From contig VWZF01004021.1 in the NCBI GenBank assembly GCA_013396755.1, positions 620,001 to 684,000 on the forward strand: DNA of 64,000 bases, read 5' to 3'. This DNA is from Sclerurus mexicanus. Its lineage: Eukaryota > Chordata > Aves > Passeriformes > Furnariidae. The position numbers and the translations under genes are program-made. The notes beneath the pieces are model-generated. The model saw only the letters and a program-made list of their open reading frames with translations, did no database searches and had not been told where the DNA came from. Of this stretch, positions 13,645 to 23,963 are shown piece after piece. The stretch's first letter is position 1. Each line of letters begins with the position of its first letter.

Positions 13645-14918
13645 TATTTGAAAAAACACTGGAGTTTGGCAGTTCCCACGTGAGTGCCCTGGTTCTGACA
13701 CAGAACTGGTACATCAGAAACAGCCAAAGCAGTGCCAGGAACCCTCCCTGACTGCTCACGAGAAAAGGCGGACAGCGCTCCTTGACCAAAAAGCATGAAA
13801 CCACAATCAGTCTATCCATAGCTACATTTTCCATTAATGCCACCAAAATTTTATTTCAGGGGATTCCCTGAAGTCATAACCCTAAACTCTATAATCTGAG
13901 CAGAGAACAAAGCTACGCAGCAACCCCGGGTAAATGAATTAATGTCTGATCTCAACGTGGAAACATTGCTTTTTTTGGCCCAAGGTGAAAGAAGTCCCTC
14001 TCTCCACTGTCAAGCAAATATCCACATGCAACACAACTTCTCTTGATCTCAGCACATGGAGGGTTTTCTCTGGAACCATATTTTAGTGTTTGAAGCCTTT
14101 TTGCTCAGATTAAATTTACCTTTCTTGCTATAAATTAATTCTGGTTTGGGGGATTTTTCCCCCTCTCCGAGAAAATACCGTTTGCTTTGTCCAAAATGCA
14201 GCAAAACACTGGAGAACACACACCAAACCTGGCTCTGACACCTGCAAACAATGTAGGGCACTTCGCTGAAGCCTCGAAATATGTTTTAGACTTGATGCTC
14301 AGAAGTTTTTCACAATGAGAAGAGCTTTAAAAGAGAGAGAAAAAGAAAGCAACTCTTTTCTTTGCAGAACGTCTTTCTCTGATACCAAGGGAGGGAAGAA
14401 AAAAAGAAAATCCAAGCAAGAATTTTTCCCATTCCAAAACACCCGCCCGCTGAGATGCAGTAAGGGTGAAATCCCTGGGATATGCCCAGCCGAGCCATCC
14501 TGCCAGCCCAGAGTTACAGCTCCGGGGCCGCAGGAGCGTTCCCAGTGCTCAAGCCATCCCACACTCCATTGAAGAGCGAGGCAAGGAGTTCGCTGCTCCT
14601 GAAGATGATCCCAAATCAGCCCTGCACTGCAGCACAGGCACAACCCTGCCAGCTGTGCCCCCCAAATACCCCAAAATCCACACAGGGTCACGGCTCAGCC
14701 ATGGGGACACTGGGGACACACTGTGGTAGGGGCTTGGATGCTTGTGGGGCTTTCCTGTCACCCCAGCTCAGGCAGCTGGCACTGGCTGCAGAAATCAGGC
14801 TGAATGGGCTCCAATTTCTGCTTTTTTGCTTGTTTTTGAAAAATATTTTTGTTTTCTCTCTACTAGAGGATTGCACTATTAAATTATTGTTAATAAAGAT
14901 ACAACTAACGATGACGAT

Positions 14919-14937
14919 GATAATAATAATAATAAAT
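14919..14937. repeat. (AAT)n short run
   Basis: About six TAA/AAT units preceded by GATGACGATGA, which forms a short mixed microsatellite. Confidence 0.85.
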
Positions 14938-15570
14938 ATAACACGGAATTAACTCCAAATGCCCACGAAGCTGCCTTTATGCTCAGTGACGGCTGCACAG
15001 CAATCCTGCAGGCAGTGAGGACTGGGCTGCTCTGGCCAGCAGAAGGAAAGCTCATTTCTTGCCCAGGAGCTCAGCCCTCCTCCAGCACTGCCTGCAACCA
15101 GAAGCAGCGGCCGGGGCTCCCCGCCTGCTCACCGCGTTTGAAGTCGGGACATCACATCGCTCGCAGGAGGAGCAATCAATGCTGCTAAGCTAATGAATTA
15201 TTTCCAAGTTTGTACCGATATCTGCAGCAACATGAAAGAGGAATCACATAGCAGGGAGATTACGGCGGGAGAGGCAGAGCGTGGGGCACAAGCTGTCAAT
15301 ATTTCAGGGCTACGATTTGATCCTGCAGATAAGTGTTGCTACAACATTGCTTAAGAAAACGCTGCAAGCAAAACATTTTTATCTCACAATATACTTGTCC
15401 AGTGTAATTGTCTGGGCTTGGCCAATCCAGCTGGGAGGAAACAGCACCCAATCCCCGAGCCTGCCGTGGAGAGCAGCCCCAGGCAGCTCTGAGCAAACTC
15501 TTCATGTGAACGTGGCACGTGAAGATTCAACTGCTGCTGGAGCAGCCAGCTCACAACATGGACATGGAGC

Positions 15571-15595
15571 GCATATATATTTATATATATATATG
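15571..15595. repeat. AT-dinucleotide-rich run
   Basis: Interrupted TA repeats (ATATATATTTATATATATAT) in intron sequence. Confidence 0.88.
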
Positions 15596-18500
15596 TAAAC
15601 ACAGAGATAGCAAATGTGGGTATTCATTTTCCTCAAACAGTACTTTTTAATTGTTATCACCCTGTTTATGATGAGAGTGTACAGTAGTGTGAGTTGGGTA
15701 TCCTGAGATGTCCATCAAGAACAGATGCACTGCTGGAAGCTTCCTCATTCAACATCTCCCTCTCCCACCTGACCCAACAAGCCCCTTTTAAGGTTTTATT
15801 CCCTCTTTCTCAACACAGAGCTTTCCTTTTCCCAGAACTGCACCAATCCCCACAATTCTGGGACAAAGCCAAAGCCCTAAAGTAGTTTCCAGTGAATCAG
15901 AAACACGCACAATTCCAAATAAATCTGTTCCATCCTCCCCACTCCTAACGAGCCCCTGGGGGATGGCTGGAGGGGCTGGGGATGGGTGTCTCCCTCCCGC
16001 ACACCCTGTGTTTGTGGGGAACACTGGAGATTTTGGGGTCACTGCAGTAGAGCTGGAGCCAGTTCAGTGCTGCTCCTCTGCACTGGCACTGATTAACCCG
16101 ACACCCGTGGCCAGCCCAGGCTCCCAATTCATTTTTGCACCCAGTTCATTCAAATTCTTCTCTCTGGTCTCCCAGGCACCACTGGCAGTGCAGGGAAAGC
16201 CCCAGGACACTGGGCTGGCACCATCCACCCTCCCTGGCTCTTACCCAGCATTTCCCTGACCTCTTGCTGCAAGTTTATAGGTCTCATTTTCATATTTTTT
16301 CTTCATGATTTTTTGATAAATATTAAGCACAGGTTAAAAAAAAAAAGGAAAATCTGACCTAAAATAAAATCAGGGAGGAAAGAAAACTCCTTTTAAAGAG
16401 TACAAGAGGAAGTTTAAGAGAAGAGGACATTGATCCTGCAGCCTCTTCTGCACTCATCCCTGCATGAAATATAGCCCTGCTAAACATTATTTGTGTTCTT
16501 TAGATAACAATACATCCACAGAGGACAACATGTCTCTCATCTTAGAGAAGCAGCAATTTTCTGTCTACATGTAACTTCTATGCATGAGATCATGGGAAAT
16601 AACACCTGGACTGAAAAATAACAGTTCAGTATTTCTCTTTCAAACTTCCCTTGTGGGTGGTTTTGGTCCAGTTATGAAGCAGGAGAGCACTCTAATAGGC
16701 CATGAGCTGGAATTAAAGGGCATTTCATTGTAGGTTTAATAACCCTTATTAGCTAAACAATGTTGACAGGATAAAGGCATTTTGATGGAATGCATGTTTT
16801 CCCTCTCTGTGACATATTTGTGTTACAAATTGACCTGTCCACATTGATGATGACAGAGATCTAGAAGACTACACTGATTTTTTTTGTCCTTCAGCTGGGC
16901 TTTTGCACCTGCCAACCTGCCACTTGCCCATTAGGGAAGGCAACAGCAATGCCAGAAGTGGCAGGGCTAATTCCAGTGACCTCCAGTCAGATCCAGCTCC
17001 AGAAGTTCTATCCAAAACCCCCTCACCGGAGCACCCTTAGAGCATGACTCAGCTGGGGGACGTGCTTGCCAACTCACCAGCCTATCTCTGCGCTGATTAA
17101 TGAGCTGATGCTCTGCTTTAGCTCTCGTGACAACTAAGTCTTTCATTTCTTACTCATTCACTGAATCTTCGTGACAAAGGAAAGACAACAGACAAATTTA
17201 TTTGCCAGTGCTCTATTTCTGGCATGTGAAAATCTCGAGATCATCATATTAAAATTTACTTTTTTAATGATGGCCCTGAGACTCGTTAGCTAATAAAACA
17301 TTATTCACGAGAAATGCGAAGACACCTCTGAGCGGTTCTCACCAGAGCTGCCGGGAGAGCGTTTCATCTGTCTCACATGTTACTCATGTATGATTAAGGC
17401 AATTTGAAGAGTGACACTTTAATCCTATGTTAATAGATATTTCTAGTCATCCTCACAGATGCAAGAAAACTCTTAACAGTTCTATTCTTAGGATTAAGGA
17501 ACAAAAGAAGTCTCAGAAAATCAGAAGAAAGATGATAGCTTCAGTAGAAAGGGCAGTGTTTCTGCCCATAATCCAGAACTGTGCATTAAAACGTGTATGA
17601 AAATGATTAGCACGATTAGAAATGATGATTAAAATAGCACCTATGAGATGCAGTGCTGGTACAGGTGAAACCACCATTCAGGAAAGCTAAAACACTGGGT
17701 TTCTCTCATCTAGGCACTTTTCATTCATTTACAGACAATCAACACGAAGGGGATGAAAAATGCCCTTTGAGCCCCTTAGAGAGGGAGGAGGGGTCAAGGG
17801 AAGGCAAGAGACACACATGGAGTGAGGGAAAGAGCCCATTTCGTGGCTCTAGGAGGTACAGCAAGGCCATCAGACTCTCTAAAATGAAATGCAACTTCTA
17901 AAGCAGCACAAGAATGACAAATTGGGCAGCTCTTCACATTATCAAGGTCATCTTCAAAGCTTTCCAACACTGCGACACCGCACCAGAGCACGGGGCACCG
18001 AGACAGATGTGGCAGTTTTTGAGAGGATAAATTAGACTGAGGCTTTGTGAAGGCACTGAGTCCTGGTAATGACGTTACTCAGCTTGCTGAGCAGCCAGCC
18101 CCACAGCCTGCTGCCAGCCAGCCACAGTGCATGCCTTGGGTGAACTTCAGGCAACAAAGGGATCACTCCAAAGGGCCAAACCCAGGAGAAGTGTGCAGGA
18201 TGCTGTGCCTTTAAACTGCTGCTGCAAGCCAGATCCTGCCTCATAACAAAGCAGAAATTCCATAAACAAAATTTTCACAAAGCAAAGTGTGTGCTTAAGG
18301 TGTCTGAAGTATTTTTGAGATCTTTTTTTTCTACACTGTTTAATAAAGGGAAAAAAATATACTTTGACCAGGCACTAAGTTTGCTCCCAGAATCCCCAAC
18401 ACTTGGAAAGTTGCAAGCAATGAACTTTGGGTTTAAATCAAAAATTGGATGAGTTCTTGATAAAAGCAGAGATTCTGGGAAAACAAAGTGGAGAAGTCCA

Positions 18501-18956
18501 TCTGCTTGTCAGCTTCAGATGGCAACTGATTCCCTTCAGATACAAAATCCTTTGACAGACAGTCATTGGTACACCTTGGGGTTTGCTGCAAGAGTTTTGC
18601 AGTTTATCAATACCATCTCTAGTCACTGACTAATATTTTGTACTTGTCTTATTTTCACTGCCTGCTTAAAAGTCACTGAACCAAAACCTCACAGAAATAA
18701 CTCCTGGAATTTAGGTTTGAGTTGCTGTGACTTTGAGAACCCATTGATCCAAATATGCTCCCAAATAAATGCATGTCAAGCCTTTATAGCTGGGTTAATT
18801 CACTTTATGGCCTTTTTAATGTATGAGATTTTATGTTTGCTGTATATCTGCTGGTTTGAGTTGCTGTGTTGAATTAAATGCATGTGTGGTACAAACAGGT
18901 CCAACGTGACAACTGGGGCTGATCTTAAAGCACTTTAAAGAGCCTTCCCAGTGTCT

Positions 18957-19273
18957 AACGGGGCTCCAGGAAAGCTGAAGAGGGACTTTGGAAAAGGGCC
19001 TGGAGGGACAGGACAAGGGGCAATGGCTTCAAACTTCCAAAGGGCAGGGATAGATGGGATATTGGGAAGGAATCCTTGGCTGTGAGGGTGGGCAGGCCCT
19101 GGCACAGGGTGCCCAGAGAAGCTGTGGCTGCCCCTGGATCCCTGGAAGTGTCCAAGACCAGGTTGGACAGAGCTTGGAGCAACCTGGGCTGGTGGGAGGT
19201 GTCCCTGCCCATGGCAGGGGGTGGGACTGGATGGGCTTTAAGTTCCCTTGTAACTCAAAGCATTCCAGGATTA
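18957..19273 (+). mobile_element. CR1 LINE 3' fragment, one of the longest in the window
   Basis: Begins in the region upstream of the common CR1 end (GGAGGGACAGGACAAGG), then shows CCAGAGAAGCTGTGGCTGCC, GCCCATGGCAGGGGGTGGGA and AAGTTCCCTTGTAACTCAAA with a decayed tail. About 317 bp; no open reading frame of the element survives. Confidence 0.92.
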
Positions 19274-20131
19274 TTATCCAAAGCTGGTTTTTATAATGAA
19301 AAGCCATAAGTCAAGAAAAGACATAACTCTCCTTAGAAAAGACTCCAGGTTAAGAGGTAACCAGCTTGCTATTGGCCCTTTCCCTGCACTCAACAGGTTC
19401 AGTGCTTGAATCCTGCTTTCATTTTAACCACAAAGTGTAAACCACATCCAAGTACTCTGCAGCTCACTGATTACTGACTAACCCTGCATATTTTCTCTCT
19501 TTCTTTTTTGGTACCCCAAAAGAACCAGCATCAATAGAACTCTGCCACCCAGCTGAAGGAGACAATGTGGGCCTTTCCCAGGGAAGGACTTCAACAAATG
19601 CTTGACTTAGAGCACCAACATAAAGTTATGAAGAGAAATGGTACACAGGTACTTATTTTTCCACATGTTTTAAGAAGCTCTGCGATCCCTGTGCATCAGG
19701 GTTGCACACTGTACTACACTTACTGACATGGACACGCAGAAAACTTCACGCAGTACAACACCTTCCCCACGGCAAACTAACTCACGTCACCACAGAACCT
19801 CTGGCCAGGTTTCAACCCTCTTCCCTCGGGGTTACTCAAACCACACACTCGGGTCTGCAGACCTGGCCAGTCCCCCAACACCTCCCACTGCCATCAGCAA
19901 GGAGCACCACAAAACTCAGAAGGAAACAATAAACCCAACGCGCCTGCACCGACCTCCTGCCCCACGCTCATCCCTGGGAGCACAGGCAGCTTCACAAACA
20001 AGCCTTCCACTGGCTTTTCAGGGCATCAAAGACAAAAAGCCACCTTTGCTGACCACGCCTGGGCAGGCAACGGTGCCCTGCCAGGTATTCCCAAGCTTTC
20101 AACCCCCAGGGCAGGCACAGCAGGGACTCAC

Positions 20132-20252
20132 GGAAGGCTGTGTAGAGCTCCTGCAGGCTCAGGCGGCCGTCGTTGTTGTAATCATCGAAGCGGAGCAGGT
20201 CCTCCAGTGTGCAACCCAATAAATCACCTTCCAGGTCCTCCTCCTTCATCAG
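20132..20252 (-). CDS. FSTL4: FSTL4 internal exon: second EF-hand
   Basis: This 121-base exon encodes 40 codons plus one base (phase 0 in, phase 1 out). The acceptor is TTTGCCGCAG (AG at 20254-20253). The exon ends GCCTTCC and is followed by GTGAGT (GT at 20131-20130), a near-consensus donor. The protein starts LMKEEDLEGDLLG, then LEDLLRFDDYNNDGRLSLQE, then LYTAF. The loop DYNNDGRLSLQE fits the EF-hand pattern: acidic or amide ligands at 1, 3 and 5, glycine at 6, leucine at 8 and glutamate at 12. With the previous exon it forms the paired EF-hand module between the Kazal domain and the immunoglobulin-like domains of the family. The immunoglobulin exons are not in this window and should lie beyond position 1. 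An open frame with an upstream Met at 20324 only reads back into the intron. Confidence 0.93.
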
Positions 20253-20342
20253 CTGCGGCAAAGACAACAGGGGATCTGTCATGTCATGTCCAGCTACAGA
20301 CTGCTCAGCCAGCAGGTTTTCCATTAAAGGACCTCTGGGGAG

Positions 20343-20502
20343 ATGTATCTATATCTAACCTATATCTATACCCGGATCTATCTATATCTAGAAATACCTA
20401 TATCTAAGAATATCTATATCTATCTAGGCATATCTATATCTAGAAATATCTGTATCTCGAGATATCTATACAGATATATAGACACAGATATATCATGTCT
20501 GT
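20343..20502. repeat. Degenerate (TATCTA)n-like repeat near a splice acceptor
   Basis: About 160 bp of TATCTA, TATATCTA and TATCTAGAAATA variants with substitutions. It lies about 90 bp upstream of the second EF-hand exon in transcript orientation. Unit drift suggests an old microsatellite or short minisatellite. Translated frames across it are artefacts. Confidence 0.92.
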
Positions 20503-20589
20503 CATTACCTATGGGCTTTGTATCAAGGTACAACTGATGTTCGTGTTCCTGCAGCACTTCCTGGACTGGTGAGGGTGAGACTCTTCCTT

Positions 20590-20608
20590 CAGCAGCAGCA
20601 GCAGCAGC
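20590..20608. repeat. (CAG)6 triplet run
   Basis: Six CAG/CTG units in intron sequence just beyond the TATCTA repeat. Short, not expanded. Confidence 0.9.
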
Positions 20609-22884
20609 ACAGAAATGCATTTTCACTTTGCAAATGTATGGAAAAATAAGCATTCAACAGGGAAAAAGGAAAGTCTGCTTTTCCCTTCTCCTCTCTAAGT
20701 AAGGATAAAATTGTATTCCCTGCTTTTAGGACCAGGATGGGGAAGAGTGGATGGTGCACTCAACATTAATGTGCTTTTCCAGCCCCTGACAGTTTGTTTC
20801 TTTTGTATTCTCAACATTTCATTTGGGTCCTCTGAATTTATTGTAGAACATGAAGGAAACTGCTGAAATGCTGCATCTTCCAGGCAGGAAGGCTTTTTGC
20901 TGTAGCCCAGGGACTCCTTTATTTACTATTCTAGTCTTGGCCCATTATATTGAAGCAATTTAAAGTAATAATGCTAAAAAAATGACCCTTCACCCAGCAA
21001 GTAAAAACATTCAATACAAGTGAGATCAACCATAACTTCCAGGATCAATCTCCTAAAGATGGAAATTTCCCTTTGTCTACGTTTGTATTGAAAATTGATT
21101 AACTTTTCATAAGATTGACAAGTTTTTACTAGTCCTTTGGATTTAATGTCCGGACAGAAAAAACCCAACGCAAAACACTTCAGCTGCAACACATTCAGCA
21201 GATTTATGACTCTAACTTTAAAATGCATTAAAGATTTAAATGAAAATAACAACCCAATTACCACCATGGTTAATAGCCCTCTATACCCATGGATGCAAAA
21301 CTACATGGGAATTTCACTGCTGGCTCCAGAGGGATAATACTGGAGAGGGTCTGCCAGCAGCCAGGCAAACCAGCTCTAAAGAGAGGGGATGGACCATCTG
21401 CTGCCACTTCGTTTGCTCAAAGCAATTCTGCTGTGGAGAACAAACAAGTGGGTGCTGCAGGACCATCACCCCTGCAGGGACTCTGCTCCCAGCTTCTCCT
21501 CGGGGTGCATCCCTCTGCAATGAGCCTCCTCAAGAGCCGCCTTCAGGTCTTAAAAATTACCTCTTCTCTGCAGCAGTGCACCTTACCTGCCTCGATCTTT
21601 TCCTTGCAGACAAGGTTATAGTGCTCGAGAGACTATTTTTCTTTTAAATAAAACACAGCAAATGCACAGCACCAGCTCATCCAGCAGCCAGAGAGAACAA
21701 GATACCGCGGCACCACATTCAGCTCAGCTTGCTCTGCCCATGGGCAGTGAAATTCCCATCTTTGGGGGAATCTTCAAGCCAGAGAGAGCTTCAAATTAAA
21801 GAGCTAATGCAAATCAATCACAAATCTACCTAACGAGGCAAGAAAAGCTCTGCTTAGACTATAACCTGGATAACTAAAAATTGCTTATTACCGAAAAAAA
21901 GGTCCCTTGAAACCTGGGTGGATAAACTGGTCTTGTAAGAGCACAGAAGAATCATCTTGTTAAAGAGAAAAATCAAGAACTGGCGTGCCACACGTAAGCT
22001 GTGCCCAGTGCTGCTGTGAGAGCCCAGAGCTGCCCCCCAGACCAGTCCCCATCCCAGTCAGGACTCAGCTCAGGGACAAGGGACACTCAGCTCAGGATTA
22101 CAAGCGTTCCTGGCTTATTTAAATTCTGCATTAATAGCCATTGTTTTGTCTTTTGGGAGGCGACCCCACTCCCAACTGAGCTATGCTGGTGCTCAGCCTG
22201 TGTGGAGGACACTGGGTGAGGCTGAACTTACTCTGCTCCATCACACTGAACTGGGCTCCAGATGTTCAGCACACTGATTTTGATAACAATGAGCAGAGAA
22301 GAATTAAAATAACCGCAGCCAAGGTCTGTGCTTGCTCTTGTGAGAGAGCCCAGGGCTCCAAGCACATCTGCAAAGCCCACGGGAACTCTGAGGCAGACCT
22401 TCCAGCACTCAACCTGCTCCTCTGCAGTGCAGGTCACTGCTTCTTGCCAATGGCAATGCCTTGCAGGCTGCCAGACCTTTATTTCCATGCAAGTTGAGTT
22501 TTAATATCCCAACAAAATAATTTTCATGTAAAAAGGGCAAAAAATTTGGAGAGCAGAACAGACACTGAGATGCCACTACGCAAAAGCTGGGTTTGAATTC
22601 AGATAAAAGCGTTTTCTTATACCTACCACGCCTTTATGAGAAAATCACGGCCTTCAGATGAAGTGTTGTACATATTCACAGCCCTGAGATCTCAGGGAAT
22701 TCACAGAGACACTTTGCATCGTGGAAGGGATAGAGCATTGTGTCAACAGCCCGAGGACTGAAATGCAAACTGTCCCAGAGAGCAGAGAGCTCAGGGAGGA
22801 GGAGGATCATGCCTGCAACACGCTCTGTGTGCCCTGGGAAGCGACAGCACAGACAGGGCGCTCCTGCAGAGCAAGGGCTGAGCT

Positions 22885-22989
22885 CAGCCTGAGCAACCTG
22901 GGCTGGTGGAAGGTGTCCCTGCCCATGGCAGGAGTGTTGGAACAACATGAGCTTTAAGGTCCCTTCCAATCCCAACCATTCTCTGAGTG
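22885..22989 (+). mobile_element. CR1 LINE 3' fragment
   Basis: Contains GAGCAACCTGGGCTGGTGGA, GTCCCTGCCCATGGCAGG and GCTTTAAGGTCCCTTCCAA, then CCATTCTCTGAGTG as a decayed octamer tail. About 105 bp. Confidence 0.88.
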
Positions 22990-23772
22990 TGTGAAGGGCC
23001 AGTTTTGGAGACTGGAACAGGTCCCAGGCAGGAACTGGCTTCCAAAAGGCTCTCAAAAGGCATTTGCTTCGAATTCTTCTAATGGATGACATAATAAATG
23101 GGAAAGACATTTGACAGGACTGTTTTCCCAGGTCTGCATGTGCAAAGAGCAAGTTGAGGACACAGAGTACTTGGATCGAGTGCCTGGGCTGCCTGTTTGG
23201 TTCCCTCTCCCAAGGAGATGAATTCCAACAGCACAGCCTGCCCATAATTAGAAATAACAGGTTTTTTTCAAGCTCTCACCTTTGCTATCAAGTTCTGCTA
23301 ATCAACATTTCAGCATCTGCCCAGGGATTTTGGGACAATAACCCTCTTGAAAAGCGTTCCAACTTTGCTGACACATTACTACACGCTAATGCACAGTCCA
23401 GAAGGCAGGGAGGAAGAATTAAGAGATTTCTGCCTAACTTACATGCACCTCAAAAATCCAAATTAATTCTCCCCCAGCCCACTGCTGGAAGTACTTCAGA
23501 AGATGACGGGTGGCAGCCAGGATTAGTATCTATTTTCGGGAGCACGGATGGGGCTGAAAGATTGCTGTGTCTTTTGTTTGAAGAGGAGCTTCAAATGTTT
23601 GAGACAACCCTGACTCCCAGGAGATGCAGGGAGAGACTCAATGGCTGTGTTAATGTTCCCTCCTTCAGCTGCTGCAGCTGGACAGGCACAAGCGGCCGCT
23701 GCCTTATGGCCAGCTCACACTCTGCAGCAAAGCCCACTTCCTAATTCCATTTCCACCGAGCAAGAAACCCAC

Positions 23773-23963
23773 CTGAGCCAGCTCAGAGCTGCTGAGATGG
23801 CCGTCGCTGTTCAGATCCAAGTGCTTGAACAGATCCTCCATCAAGAAGCGCTTCTGGGCCGCCCTGTCCGCGGCCAGGCTGCCGGGCGGGCTGCGCCGAC
23901 GCGCCTGCAGGTCCAGCAGGATGCTCTTGAGCCGGCTGTAGTCTGCCATGGTACACGGGTCAC
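23773..23963 (-). CDS. FSTL4: FSTL4 internal exon: linker helix and first EF-hand
   Basis: This 191-base exon encodes about 64 residues that follow directly from the Kazal exon. The acceptor is CCCTCAG (AG at 23965-23964) and the donor is CTCAG followed by GTGGGT (GT at 23772-23771). It enters in phase 1, completing the glycine of FFKG, and leaves in phase 0. The protein starts GDPCTMADYSRLKSILLDLQ, which resembles the FSTL4 segment after the Kazal domain. A GC-rich linker with RRRSPPGS follows, then QKRFLMEDLFKHL leading into the loop DLNSDGHLSSSE. That loop has the standard EF-hand ligands at positions 1, 3, 5 and 12, glycine at 6 and leucine at 8, so calcium binding is plausible. The exon ends SSSELAQ. 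The plus-strand open frames across it are antisense shadows. Confidence 0.93.

Larger units (their letters stand above)
1..20131 (-). other. FSTL4: Start of a long FSTL4 intron downstream of the second EF-hand exon
   Basis: No coding exon was recognised in these 20 kb. The segment begins with a GTGAGT donor at its high-coordinate end and continues past the window edge, so the intron is at least 20.1 kb. It contains CR1 fragments (listed separately), a CCATC expansion, a TGGA microsatellite, short AT and AAT tracts, and otherwise unremarkable, moderately AT-rich sequence. Many short open frames are present, but none has recognisable protein composition together with splice signals. The longest in the first 10 kb (plus strand, 5511-6089, 192 codons) is not recognisable. 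Confidence 0.8.
20253..23772 (-). other. FSTL4: FSTL4 intron between the two EF-hand exons (3520 bp)
   Basis: The donor is GTGGGT next to 23773 and the acceptor is TTTGCCGCAG next to 20252. The intron holds a degenerate TATCTA repeat about 90 bp upstream of the acceptor, a short CAG run and one CR1 fragment near 22885-22989. Nothing else recognisable was seen. Confidence 0.85.

Noticed and set aside
19728..20222. 164-codon plus-strand open frame overlapping the second EF-hand exon
   Set aside because: It is the antisense shadow of a well-supported minus-strand exon and has no recognisable protein features.
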